NCBI GenBank assembly: GCA_022841545.1
Contig: JALHRF010000024.1
Span: 1 to 39,178 of the forward strand
DNA from: Bauldia sp.
Lineage (GTDB): Bacteria > Pseudomonadota > Alphaproteobacteria > Rhizobiales > Kaistiaceae
Direction: 5' to 3'
Length of the DNA stretch: 39,178 nt
The translations under genes were made by a program, and so were the position numbers. Below are positions 8,474-17,070 of this stretch, piece by piece; within the stretch, counting starts at the first letter, position 1; each line of letters starts with the position of its first letter. The notes under the pieces were generated by a model, which was not told the origin of the DNA, made no database searches, and was given only the letters and a program-made list of their open reading frames with translations.

Positions 8474-9373
8474 TCAGTACTTGGTGCCTGGCGTCTCGGC
8501 GATCGCCCATTTGCGCGCTTCCTTCGGCATCGGCGGGTAGCCGGTGACCTTCGGCTCGGCGCCCTCGATGTCGAGGAGGTAGCGCTGGGCGGCGTTGGTC
8601 CGCTCGAGGAGTTCCGGCGTGACGTGGTCGCGCTCGACGAGCTGCTGGGGGATGTCCCTGCGGCCGATGAAGAGGTGGAGGACGCGGCGCGGCTTGCCGC
8701 TGAAATTGGTGGTGCCGCCGTGCCAGAGGCAGGCGTTGATGACCGCCACCGAGCCGGCCTTGCCGGTGACGTGGAACTCGCCCGGATAGGTCGCGATCGG
8801 GTCCTGCGGCACCTTCGGCAGCGTCGCGGCGTCGACCTCGATGGTCTTCAGCTCGTTCATGTTGATGTCGGGAACGTTGATCGGGGACCATTTGTGCGAG
8901 CCGGGGACGACCCGGGTCGGGCCGTTCTCCTCGGTCATGTCGTCGAGCATCACCATGCTGTTGACGCCGCGCCAGTCGGTGGCGTGGACGCGCGGCAGGT
9001 CGCTGTGCAGGTGCTGCTGGCCGGTGCCCTTGCCGGGGCTGCGCTCGTTGAGCGAACCGACGTGGATTTCGCCGAGGAGCAGATGGGCGGCGGCAAGCGT
9101 CGGGGCGCAGGTGAGGCAGCGGTCGAAGGCGGCCGACTTGTTGAACAGGTTCGACAGGCGGCTCGCGCCGGGCTCGATGTGGACCTCGTGGCCGCCGAAC
9201 TCGCCCTCGATCGCCGACAGCCGGTCGACCTCGTCGCGCATCTCGGCGACCTCCGCCGGCGAGAAGACGTTCTCGACGATGAAGAAGCCCTGCTCGTCGA
9301 AGGAGCGGCGCTGCTCGTCGGTGAGGATGTCGACGGAAATTCCCAGTTCAGCCAGTGCCTCTGCGGTATTCAT
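8474..9373 (-). CDS. Phytanoyl-CoA dioxygenase (PhyH) family Fe(II)/2-oxoglutarate oxygenase
   Basis: A 299-residue non-heme iron oxygenase. The iron-binding facial triad is visible as H123-S-D125 (QQHLHSDLP) and the distal H218 in NACLWHGGTTN; R230 (GKPRRVLHL) is placed to hold 2-oxoglutarate. Other family marks are DEQGFFIVENVFSPAE near the N-terminus and GPTRVVPGSHKW (152-162), typical of PhyH bacterial members. The ATG is preceded by a strong GAGGAGGAAGC ribosome-binding site. Members hydroxylate small or lipid-derived molecules; the substrate here is unknown. It is transcribed alone and leftward, divergent from a small Cys-rich secreted protein across a 373-base spacer. Confidence 0.85.
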   Translation of the reverse strand: MNTAEALAELGISVDILTDEQRRSFDEQGFFIVENVFSPAEVAEMRDEVDRLSAIEGEFGGHEVHIEPGASRLSNLFNKSAAFDRCLTCAPTLAAAHLLLGEIHVGSLNERSPGKGTGQQHLHSDLPRVHATDWRGVNSMVMLDDMTEENGPTRVVPGSHKWSPINVPDINMNELKTIEVDAATLPKVPQDPIATYPGEFHVTGKAGSVAVINACLWHGGTTNFSGKPRRVLHLFIGRRDIPQQLVERDHVTPELLERTNAAQRYLLDIEGAEPKVTGYPPMPKEARKWAIAETPGTKY

Positions 9374-9635
9374 CGCTGCTTCCTCCTCATTCTTCCATTG
9401 GGCCGCTTGTTGCGGCTGCTTGTGGCGAAACCTTGCCCGACGGTCGCTGTTCGAGAGCGATCACGCCGGACCATCCTACCGGGCTTTGGGCCGGGCCAGC
9501 AACGTGTAGGGTGATGCGAACACGGCTTTCGGCCGGCGGACCAGTATCCGGGCCGGTGTGCGGGACGCGGACCTACGGCGCGGCTACGGGATGATACGTG
9601 GCGGGGGCCGCGGTTTTCATGCGATGAGGGATCGC

Positions 9636-9653
9636 TTACCATTGCCGTGGTAA
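9636..9653. promoter_or_regulatory. Candidate operator in the divergent spacer 9374-9746
   Basis: TTACCA (9636-9641) and TGGTAA (9648-9653) form a perfect 6-base inverted repeat with a 6-base centre, about 95 bases before the Cys-rich protein start. It is the only clear dyad noticed in this 373-base gene-free spacer. Its use as a binding site is a guess from symmetry and position. Confidence 0.3.
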
Positions 9654-9746
9654 TTCGCGTGGCGCCCGCGCGGTCAAGGGCGCAGTGACGCGGCCGGCGA
9701 TAAGGTGGGCGCGACAGGCGTCAAGACCGACGCGAGGAGGGGAAAC

Positions 9747-10178
9747 ATGAAGAGACTACGATCCGTACTGGCGATGGCGGCCATCGGAGCGGCCGCGATG
9801 GCCTTCGCCGCGCCGGCTCAAGCGGCCACGATCAGCTTCGCCGACGCCATGTCGATCATGGCGCGCGACTGCGGCGCCGACGTCCAGAAGCACTGCAAGG
9901 GCGTGCCGCTCGCCAATAACGGCGTCGGCGAGTGCCTGGTCGCGAACCAGGCGAAGGTGTCGCCGGTCTGCATCCAGACGCTTGCCGCCGTGCGCGCCTC
10001 GCTCGCCGCGCGCATCGAAGCGCAGGACAACGTGCTCAAGGTCTGCCGCGGCGACGCCAACCGGCGCTGCCAGGGCGTGGTCAAGAGCGATGCGCATACG
10101 CTCGACTGCCTGCTCAAGGCGGCGAACCACGTCAGCAAGAAATGCAACGCGGCGATCACCAATGCAGGCTGGCGCTGA
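9747..10178 (+). CDS. Small secreted Cys-rich repeat protein
   Basis: A 143-residue exported protein. The ATG at 9747 is chosen over an earlier in-frame one because a strong AGGAGGGGAAAC ribosome-binding site precedes it and a clean signal peptide follows (MKRLRSVLAMAAIGAAAMAFAAPAQA). The mature part contains two similar units: DCGADVQKHCKGVPLANNGVGECL...C and KVCRGDANRRCQGVV...LDCLLK...C. This is the spacing of the Cys-rich repeat first described in Golgi FGF-receptor-like proteins (Cys_rich_FGFR, PF00839), which also occurs in alphaproteobacterial periplasmic proteins. Paired cysteines suggest disulfides in the periplasm. Its function is unknown. It is probably co-transcribed with the OmpA-domain gene 25 bases downstream. 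Confidence 0.8.
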   Translation: MKRLRSVLAMAAIGAAAMAFAAPAQAATISFADAMSIMARDCGADVQKHCKGVPLANNGVGECLVANQAKVSPVCIQTLAAVRASLAARIEAQDNVLKVCRGDANRRCQGVVKSDAHTLDCLLKAANHVSKKCNAAITNAGWR

Positions 10179-10203
10179 GATGAGACAGATCGGGGAGGCA
10201 GGA

Positions 10204-10770
10204 ATGCGGTTCCGCAGGCTCGGCGGCGCGATCGCCGGCATAGTGATGATCTGGTCCGGCGGCGCCGTGGCGCAAGGCATCACCGAGGTGCAGATCATCA
10301 ACGGCCTGCAGGGGCCGGCGGTGACGGTGGTGGTCGATCCCGCCGCGCTGATGGCCGAGGTCAACGCCAATGTCGGCAAGGGCGCGGCGGGGCTGCCGAC
10401 CTGGGCCCAGCTCGCGAGCCTCACCCAGCTCGTCGTCGACATCGAGTTCGAGTACAACTCGACCGCCATCGTGCCGAGCTCGTACCGCACGCTCGGCGCC
10501 ATCGCCGACGCGCTCCACCATCCGCTCCTCGCCCGCTACAAGTTCCTCGTCGTCGGCCATACCGACGCGACCGGCGGGGCGGACTACAACCTCAAGCTCA
10601 GCCTCCAGCGGGCCGAGGCGATCCGCGCCGCGCTCAACACCACCTTCACGGTGGCGCCGGGGCGGCTGTTCGCGGTCGGCGTCGGCGAGGAGCTGCCGCT
10701 CGATCCGGGCAACCCCGACGGGGCGGTCAACCGCCGGGTCCAGCTCATCAATATCGGCGAGGCGAGGTAG
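10204..10770 (+). CDS. OmpA-family C-terminal-domain exported protein
   Basis: A 188-residue protein with a signal peptide (MRFRRLGGAIAGIVMIWSGGAVAQ) and a C-terminal OmpA/MotB peptidoglycan-binding domain. The diagnostic stretches are VDIEFEYNST, FLVVGHTDATGGADYNLKLS and LQRAEAI...LFAVGVGEELPL, ending NRRVQLINIG. The ATG at 10204 follows GGGGAGGCAGGA; an alternative ATG at 10180 adds 8 residues but weakens the signal peptide. There is no outer-membrane barrel segment, so the protein is likely periplasmic and attached to peptidoglycan. It follows the Cys-rich secreted protein closely and the two may function together at the envelope. Confidence 0.82.
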   Translation: MRFRRLGGAIAGIVMIWSGGAVAQGITEVQIINGLQGPAVTVVVDPAALMAEVNANVGKGAAGLPTWAQLASLTQLVVDIEFEYNSTAIVPSSYRTLGAIADALHHPLLARYKFLVVGHTDATGGADYNLKLSLQRAEAIRAALNTTFTVAPGRLFAVGVGEELPLDPGNPDGAVNRRVQLINIGEAR

Positions 10771-10790
10771 GGGCGGGACGTCGACGAGGC

Positions 10791-10812
10791 GCGCGGCCTT
10801 GCGGGGCCGCGC
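10791..10812 (+). terminator. GC-rich hairpin after the OmpA-domain gene
   Basis: GCGCGGCC (10791-10798) pairs perfectly with GGCCGCGC (10805-10812) around a 6-base loop, 20 bases past the OmpA-domain stop. There is no T-run after it, so it is at best a weak or Rho-assisted terminator. Confidence 0.4.
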
Positions 10813-10834
10813 GGAGCGGGCCTAGGGTCGGTCG

Positions 10835-12100
10835 ATGGATGAGACCGAAACCCTGACGCGGCTTGGACTGGCGCTCGCGATCGGCTTCCTGATCGGGGTC
10901 GAGCGCGGCTGGCGCGAGCGCGAGGAGAAGGAGGGCGACCGGGCCGCAGGGCTGCGCACCTTCGCCCTGATCGGGCTGTTCGGCGGCGTCTGGGGGCTGC
11001 TCACGCGGGTCGTCGGGCCGGTGCCGATGGGGTTCGCGTTCCTGGCGCTGGCCGGGGCGGTGACGCTGTTCCGCTGGCGGGAGGTGCAGCGCGAGGGCAC
11101 CTTCGGCATGACCACGCTGGTCGCCGCCTTCCTCACGTTCGCGCTCGGGGCGCTGGCCGTGCTCGGCGACATGGTCGCGGCGGCGGCGGCGGGGGTGGCG
11201 ACGGTGGTGCTGCTCGCCGCAAAGGAGTGGCTCCACGGGTGGATCCGGGTGCTCACCTGGGCCGAGCTCCGCGCCGCGCTGATCCTGCTGGCCATGACCT
11301 TCGTCGCCCTTCCGGTGCTGCCGGACCGGGGTTTCGGGCCATACGAGGCGCTCAATCCGTACCAGCTCTGGCTGATGACGATCGTCATCGCCGGCGTATC
11401 CTTCATCGGCTATGTCGCCACCAAGATCGCCGGGGAGCGTTACGGTTCGCTGATCGCAGGCACGGCCGGGGGCCTCGTCTCCTCGACCGCGGTCACCCTC
11501 GACTTCGCACGGCGCACGCGCGCCGCGCCGCATCTGTGGCGGCCCTACCTCTCCGGCGGGCTGGCCGCATCGACGGTGATGTTCGCGCGGGTGATCGTCG
11601 TCGTGGCGCTGTTCGGTCCGGGTCTCATCCGGGCGGTCGCGCCCGCGCTCGTCGCGGCGGCGCTGGTCTCGGCGGGGGCGGCGCTCGTCCTCAACCATTC
11701 GTTCGCGCGGCGCATAGGGGCAAGCGAAGGGGAGGGCGAGGCGGTGGTGCGGAACCCGTTCGAGCTCCGCTTCGTGCTCGGCTTCGCGGCGCTGCTGGCG
11801 GCCATCCTCGTCCTCACCCGCATTGCCACCGACCATTTCGGCGGCGCCGGCAACATCGCGCTCGCGGCGGTGACCGGGCTTGCCGATGTCGATGCGATCA
11901 CGCTGTCGATGACGCGGCTCGCGGACGGCCCGGAGGCGGGCACGGCGGCGATCGCGATCCTCGTTGCCGTCGTCGCCAATTCGGCGTCGAAGGCGGTGCT
12001 GGCGCTCACGGTGGGCGGCGGCCGCTTCGGCCTCGGCTATGCCGGGATCACGCTCGCGGCGCTGGCGGCGGGAGCCGTGGCGGCGGTGCTCACGGGCTGA
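10835..12100 (+). CDS. MgtC/SapB-type membrane protein with DUF4010 domain
   Basis: A 421-residue polytopic inner-membrane protein. The N-terminal part shows the MgtC/SapB hallmark: LGLALAIGFLIGVERGWRERE followed by AGLRTFALIGLFGGVWGLL. The remainder (about residues 180-421) is the DUF4010 membrane domain, with repeated hydrophobic helices and the polar TAGGLVSSTAVTLDFARR and GLADVDAITLSM segments. About a dozen membrane helices are expected. The family has an unknown transport or stress role; MgtC itself affects Mg2+ and phosphate homeostasis, but that function should not be carried over. Its 3' end overlaps the convergent AraC-type gene by 11 bases. Confidence 0.85.
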   Translation: MDETETLTRLGLALAIGFLIGVERGWREREEKEGDRAAGLRTFALIGLFGGVWGLLTRVVGPVPMGFAFLALAGAVTLFRWREVQREGTFGMTTLVAAFLTFALGALAVLGDMVAAAAAGVATVVLLAAKEWLHGWIRVLTWAELRAALILLAMTFVALPVLPDRGFGPYEALNPYQLWLMTIVIAGVSFIGYVATKIAGERYGSLIAGTAGGLVSSTAVTLDFARRTRAAPHLWRPYLSGGLAASTVMFARVIVVVALFGPGLIRAVAPALVAAALVSAGAALVLNHSFARRIGASEGEGEAVVRNPFELRFVLGFAALLAAILVLTRIATDHFGGAGNIALAAVTGLADVDAITLSMTRLADGPEAGTAAIAILVAVVANSASKAVLALTVGGGRFGLGYAGITLAALAAGAVAAVLTG

Positions 12101-13103
12101 TGGCGGTGCTGCCTTCGCCGCGCGCACTCGTCGGGCTTTCGCCGAAGCGGGCGCGGAACTGGCGCGTGAAGTGCGAGATGTCGGAGAAGCCACAGTCGAA
12201 CGCGATGTCGCTGACCCGAAGGCTGGCGTTCGCCGGATCGGCGAGCAGGTCGCGGGCGTGATCTAGACGCAACCGCCGGAGCTCCTCGCCGAAGCGGGCG
12301 CCCTCGCCCTCGAAGATCACCTGTAGGTAACGCACGGAAATGCCGAGATGGCCGGCACAGGCGGCGACGTCGTAGCCGGGGTCGGTGAAATGGGCCGCCA
12401 TGTGCGCGCGTCCGGCGGCGGCGCGTGCGGGGCGGAGGCCCTCGCCCGGCGGCGCGCATAGCGAGGCCTCGGGGGCGGCGATGGCATGGACGGCGATTTC
12501 CGCAAGGTGGCGGCCGGCGATATCCGAAACCTGCGGCGGGACGTCGGCGCCGGCCTGATTGAGCGTCGACAGGTAGGCGCGGACGAGATCGAAGCCGAGC
12601 CGCGACGGACGGACGGCGAGCCCCTTTCGGTGGCTGATGTCCGGCGCAAAGAATTCGAGAAGACCCGGCGCAGCGAGGATGGTCAGGAACGCACCCCCCG
12701 AGGCAGTGCCGAACCACCCCGTCCGGTCCGATGCCAGGATGGTGGCCTCACCCCGGCTCACCCTAATGCTCCGTCCGCCCTGCTGGCCGCCGAAACGGCC
12801 GGCGAGGGGAAAGACAAGGCCGAGTCGGTCGTCGCCATCATCGATCAGCGGACGGGTGCGCACGACGCGATAGGGCGTACTCTGGATCACCGCCACCTGC
12901 ACCCCGCCATAGGACCGGGCGCGCATCCTGAGGCGAAAGGGCGTGTCCGGGGACACCTCCAGTTCGACCTTGAGGGCCTTCCGCCCGTATTCCTCGCTGG
13001 CGAAGCCGCGCCGGTCGCGCTCGGCGAGGGCCGCGCTGTCGAAGACGACCGGAAGATGCCCGAACATGACCACCGTCCCGCTAAGGGAAAGGCCCCGGAA
13101 CAA
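12090..13103 (-). CDS. AraC-family transcriptional regulator with AraC-binding-like N-terminal domain
   Basis: A 337-residue regulator. The C-terminal third holds the two helix-turn-helix units of AraC proteins: DVAACAGHLGISVRYLQVIFEGEG and VSDIAFDCGFSDISHFTRQFRARFGESP, the second matching the family signature well. The N-terminal part is a predicted sensor of the 'AraC-like ligand binding' type (DDRLGLVFPLAGRFGGQQGGR...). The start could also be the ATG 12 codons later (13067), and I cannot decide. It may control the small secreted protein starting divergently or its own gene. The ligand is unknown. Confidence 0.85.
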   Translation of the reverse strand: MFRGLSLSGTVVMFGHLPVVFDSAALAERDRRGFASEEYGRKALKVELEVSPDTPFRLRMRARSYGGVQVAVIQSTPYRVVRTRPLIDDGDDRLGLVFPLAGRFGGQQGGRSIRVSRGEATILASDRTGWFGTASGGAFLTILAAPGLLEFFAPDISHRKGLAVRPSRLGFDLVRAYLSTLNQAGADVPPQVSDIAGRHLAEIAVHAIAAPEASLCAPPGEGLRPARAAAGRAHMAAHFTDPGYDVAACAGHLGISVRYLQVIFEGEGARFGEELRRLRLDHARDLLADPANASLRVSDIAFDCGFSDISHFTRQFRARFGESPTSARGEGSTAISP

Positions 13104-13276
13104 TCACTACCTGTCATTCCCGGGCCCGGCAACGTTCGCGTTTTTGGCCAAGCCGGCTGTTCGCCTGCGGGCAAGACACTCGAGAAGGCCTGCCATAGGC
13201 TTTGCCCATCGCCGCTCGTCACAAGTGGAGAGAAGTCGATGAATCGGAAATCCCTTCTACCTGCTTCGGAACAATC

Positions 13277-13642
13277 ATGGCTGCGTTCATTGTCGCCGTC
13301 GCGGCACTGCCGGTGAACGCCATCGAGGAGCGCGTGCGCGAGTGCGCCTGCAACTCCGGTTTCGGTTTTCGCATGGCGGACGCGGATGATTTCGTCTGGG
13401 CAGATAGGGCGTCGCGTCAGATCATCGTGGAAGAGAACCGGAACCACGCCGCGAGCCATGTCGACGAGAATGTCGACTGGACCTGCAAGTCCGGCTTCGT
13501 CTGGCGCGATGCCTTCAACGGCGACGGCGTCTGCGTCACTCCCGCGTCCAGGTCCAGGGTGCACGCAGAAAATCGGCGGCACAGGGACCAGAACACCAGG
13601 TTCGAGGTGCAGGACCCGCACTCGCACTGCCACCTGCAATAG
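13277..13642 (+). CDS. Small secreted Cys protein with a C..GFVWRDAF...VCVTP motif; true start uncertain
   Basis: About 121 residues from ATG 13277 (MAAFIVAVAALPVNA, a short signal peptide). A Cys pair (RECACNSGFGF) is followed by WTCKSGFVWRDAFNGDGVCV and TPASRSR, a motif seen in exported bacterial proteins of unknown function. The best ribosome-binding site (GGAGAGAAGTCG) precedes an ATG at 13239, giving a basic signal-peptide start (MNRKSLL), but that ATG is in a different frame. An in-frame ATG exists at 13202 but gives no sensible leader. So either the gene starts poorly at 13277 or a small frameshift lies within the signal-peptide region (13250-13276). It sits 109 bases before the RTX metalloprotease. 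Confidence 0.55.
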   Translation: MAAFIVAVAALPVNAIEERVRECACNSGFGFRMADADDFVWADRASRQIIVEENRNHAASHVDENVDWTCKSGFVWRDAFNGDGVCVTPASRSRVHAENRRHRDQNTRFEVQDPHSHCHLQ

Positions 13643-13751
13643 ACCGGGCCAGCGGCCGGCAGAGGCTTCGTGCCCCTGCCGGGATTTTCGACTGCAGCAA
13701 GCAGGGCGCCCATGTCGCCCTTGACGCCAACTTCAACGCGAGAGGGACACC

Positions 13752-16700
13752 ATGTGTGCCACGTGCGGGTACGTCGGCCTGACGGTCGGTTCGAGCATCA
13801 CCCACGAGGCGGTGGCAGCCCTCAAGGCGAGCCTGCACGGCGGTCATGCGCCGCAGGAGCCGCTGCCGGACGTCACCTACAAGAGCTGGCATGGCTTCGA
13901 TGACTCCACGACAGTGGCGGGAGCACGCTATAGCGGCCGCATCGATTCGCCGGGCGACGTCGACTGGATCGCGATCGACCTCGTCGCCGGCGTGACCTAC
14001 ACGTTCAACCTTGGTCCGGGGGCGCGAAACGCGGACACGCTTTTCGACACGACGCTCGGCCTCTACGACGCAGCCGGCACGCTGCTCGCATTCAACGACG
14101 ATGTCGGCGAGACGGCCATCTACTACCCCGGGGTCGGCGGCCTCGCCAATCCCTGGAACTACTACTCCTTCATCGAGTTCACGCCGACCGAGACCGGGAC
14201 CTACCATCTCGCGGCCGGCACCTTCGACAATGGCGGCGGCAGCGCCGTCGGCAACTACGTGCTCACGGCCTTTGCCGGCGACCTGCCGGGCGACGGGAGC
14301 ACCCCGGCGCGGCTGCAGGTCGGCGGGGCCAGCGTGACCAGCAGGCTCGACTACAGCGGCGATACCGACAGCTTCGCGGTGAGGACCGTGGCTGGAGAAT
14401 ACTACACCGCGTCGGTCACCTGGAGTGGCGGCGACTACGGCCAGTTCGTGGTCCCCCTCATCGAGGCCCACGGCGCCGATGGCGCCGTGATCGGCAGCAC
14501 CACGAATTTCCAGGGCTCCCTGACCACTCAGGTCACGTTTCGAGCGAACGCGTCGAAAACCTGGCTCACCGTCGCGAGCGAGTATCCCGGCTACGATGTG
14601 GGACAATATTCACTCCATATCGAGGTCGCGTCACCCGTCGACGCAATCGAGATGGCGTGGGAATTCTCGCTTCCTGCAGCCGTGAATGTCTTCTTTGCGC
14701 AGAATGCAGACGTCACGAACAACTTTGGGGATAGCTTTTTTGCCCCGGCGTGGACATCGGACGAGGTGAACACGGCCGTCCAAGTGTTCCAGCAATATTC
14801 CGAGATCATCGACGTAACATTCACAATCGTCGACGATCCGTCGCTCGCACATCTTGTGATGGTCAAGCAACCCGATGCGGATATATACGAAGGATCCGCT
14901 TGGCCTTTTGAATATGGCCCTACTGAAATCGACGGTCTTCTCTACAATGTCGATCTGTTGACACTGTATCCGGATGCGTTTGGAGTGAGCCAGACCATCT
15001 TTGCACCAGGCAGTTTTGCTGAGCAAATAATCCGCCACGAGCTCGGTCACCATCTCGGACTCAGCCACCCCCACTTGCAGGGAGACGGCGGCGCATATGT
15101 GCCCGGCCTGCTCTCGGTGCTCGCGCTCGAGCACGGCGACTTCGGACTGGGCCAGAACGTGTACACCGCAATGGCCTACAAGCCGGGCTTCTCCGAGAAG
15201 GACGGCTTCACGTATCTTGCCGTCGGCTCGGGAAGCGGGACCTATGAGCACGGCTACCCCTCCACGCCGATGGCCCTCGACATCGCCGCCCTGCAGCAGA
15301 CCTACGGTGCCAACACCACGACCCGGACCGGCGATGACACCTATGTGCTGCCCGAGGTGAATGCCCCCGGCACCGGATACGTCTGCATCTGGGACAACGG
15401 CGGCATCGACACCATCGCGGCGGCGGCAACCAATACCGCGGGAGTGACGATCGACCTCAGGGCGGCGACCCTGAAATACGAGCCGATCGGCGGCGGCGCG
15501 GTATCGTGGGCGCATGGCGTCTGGGGCGGCTTCACGATCGCCAACGGCGTGGTTATCGAGAACGGGATCGGCGCGGCCGGCAACGACCGCCTGGTCGGCA
15601 ACGAGGCGGCCAATCGGCTGGAGGGCGGGGCCGGCGACGACGAAATCGGCGGCGGCGCCGGCGACGACCGGCTGTTCGGGGGCGCCGGCAACGACCGCCT
15701 GTTCGGCGATGTCCTGCCGGGCAGGCCGTCCGGCATCGGCTTCGGCAGCGGACTCATCGTCAGCCCGGCGGGAGCCGACAACAACACGTTCGAGACCGCG
15801 TGGGACATCACCAACGAGTTCGCGCTCTTCGCCGATCCCGACATCGCTGACGCGACGACGGTCCCCCATGTCACCATCAAGGGCACCGGCGACTTCTCGA
15901 TGGACATCTTCAAGATCACGCTGGCGAAGGGGGCGACCCTTACCATCGATATCGACCACACGACCGGCGGCTTCGATGCGGGCGTCGGAATCTCCAGGGG
16001 GGACGGCAGCAATTTCGCGATCTTCAACGACGGCCTGGTGACCGAGGGCGCCGGCGGTTCCGTTAGCCAGGTCGACTCGTTTGGCACCTTCACGGCCTGG
16101 GATGGCGGCACCTACTACATCGTCGTACGCGATGCGATCTTCCCCGATGTCGCCACAGGCCAGAGCTACGAGTTGCATGTCTCGGTCGCGGCGACGACCG
16201 ACGCCGTCGGCTCGGGCGCGGGCAACGACTACCTCGACGGCGGCGACGGCGACGACTATCTCGACGGCGGCCCCGGGCGCGACACCATGATCGGCGGCAA
16301 GGGCAACGATACGTTCGTCGTCGACAATATCCGGGACCGGGTGATCGAGAAGAAGAACGGCGGCCTGGACACCATCCTGAGTTCGGTCAGCCTCGACCTC
16401 GGCAAGTTTGCCGAACACGTCGAGAACCTGACGCTGACCGGCAACGCCGACCTCTTCGGCCATGGCAACAATCTCGCCAACGCGATCACCGGCAATCGCG
16501 GCGACAACCGCCTGAAGGGCGAGGCCGGGGATGACGATCTCGCGGGCGGGGCTGGGTACGACCGGCTCGAGGGCGGATCGGGCAACGACCGGTTGTCAGG
16601 CGGAACGGGCGACGATCAGTTGGAGGGCGGGTCAGGCAACGACTGGCTCGATGGCGGGCCGGGCCGGGACTGGCTGGTGGGCGGATCGGGTAGCGACAAG

Positions 16701-17009
16701 TTCTACTTCGGCGATGCGCTCGGCCCGGGCAATGTCGACACGATCATCGACTTCAAGCGCCATGACGACCGCATCCTTCTCGACCACGACGTGTGCCTCG
16801 GGCTCTCCGTCGGCTCGCTGCTCTCATCGGCGTTCAAGCTGCTCGGCTCCGGTTCGAAAGTCGATGGCAACGACCGCATCCTCTACAACGCGCGCAGCGG
16901 CGACCTGTCCTTCGACCAGGACGGCAGCGGCAAGGCCTACGATGCGATACGCTTCGCCACCATCGCCAACAAGGCAAGCCTGAGCGCTGGCGACTTCCAG
17001 ATCGTTTGA
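13752..17009 (+). CDS. Serralysin-like RTX zinc metalloprotease (type I secretion substrate)
   Basis: A 1,085-residue secreted protease. Modules in order are: an N-terminal segment with CATC; two beta-sandwich modules like bacterial pre-peptidase (PPC) domains (about 60-175 and 195-290); and a metzincin catalytic domain. The zinc site is H429-E-L-G-H433-x5-H439-P, with M474 in TAMAY as the Met-turn. After it come a short RTX block (about 610-655), a third PPC-like module (about 670-815), and further RTX nonapeptides (GGSGNDRLSGG type, 820-970). The C-terminus is a serralysin-type region (VDTIIDFKRHDDRILL ... ILYNARSGDLSFDQDGSG). RTX repeats bind calcium outside the cell. There is no Sec signal, as expected for type I secretion, but no exporter genes are in the window. 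Confidence 0.87.
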   Translation: MCATCGYVGLTVGSSITHEAVAALKASLHGGHAPQEPLPDVTYKSWHGFDDSTTVAGARYSGRIDSPGDVDWIAIDLVAGVTYTFNLGPGARNADTLFDTTLGLYDAAGTLLAFNDDVGETAIYYPGVGGLANPWNYYSFIEFTPTETGTYHLAAGTFDNGGGSAVGNYVLTAFAGDLPGDGSTPARLQVGGASVTSRLDYSGDTDSFAVRTVAGEYYTASVTWSGGDYGQFVVPLIEAHGADGAVIGSTTNFQGSLTTQVTFRANASKTWLTVASEYPGYDVGQYSLHIEVASPVDAIEMAWEFSLPAAVNVFFAQNADVTNNFGDSFFAPAWTSDEVNTAVQVFQQYSEIIDVTFTIVDDPSLAHLVMVKQPDADIYEGSAWPFEYGPTEIDGLLYNVDLLTLYPDAFGVSQTIFAPGSFAEQIIRHELGHHLGLSHPHLQGDGGAYVPGLLSVLALEHGDFGLGQNVYTAMAYKPGFSEKDGFTYLAVGSGSGTYEHGYPSTPMALDIAALQQTYGANTTTRTGDDTYVLPEVNAPGTGYVCIWDNGGIDTIAAAATNTAGVTIDLRAATLKYEPIGGGAVSWAHGVWGGFTIANGVVIENGIGAAGNDRLVGNEAANRLEGGAGDDEIGGGAGDDRLFGGAGNDRLFGDVLPGRPSGIGFGSGLIVSPAGADNNTFETAWDITNEFALFADPDIADATTVPHVTIKGTGDFSMDIFKITLAKGATLTIDIDHTTGGFDAGVGISRGDGSNFAIFNDGLVTEGAGGSVSQVDSFGTFTAWDGGTYYIVVRDAIFPDVATGQSYELHVSVAATTDAVGSGAGNDYLDGGDGDDYLDGGPGRDTMIGGKGNDTFVVDNIRDRVIEKKNGGLDTILSSVSLDLGKFAEHVENLTLTGNADLFGHGNNLANAITGNRGDNRLKGEAGDDDLAGGAGYDRLEGGSGNDRLSGGTGDDQLEGGSGNDWLDGGPGRDWLVGGSGSDKFYFGDALGPGNVDTIIDFKRHDDRILLDHDVCLGLSVGSLLSSAFKLLGSGSKVDGNDRILYNARSGDLSFDQDGSGKAYDAIRFATIANKASLSAGDFQIV

Positions 17010-17070
17010 GCGGCGTGCGGAGGGAACTCCTGGCGCCAGCGACTTCCTGTGATATTGGTCATAGTGCCGC

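Noticed and set aside
14631..16463. 610-residue minus-strand frame opposite the RTX protease
   Set aside because: It mirrors the repetitive RTX coding sequence and lacks any start signal or family resemblance.
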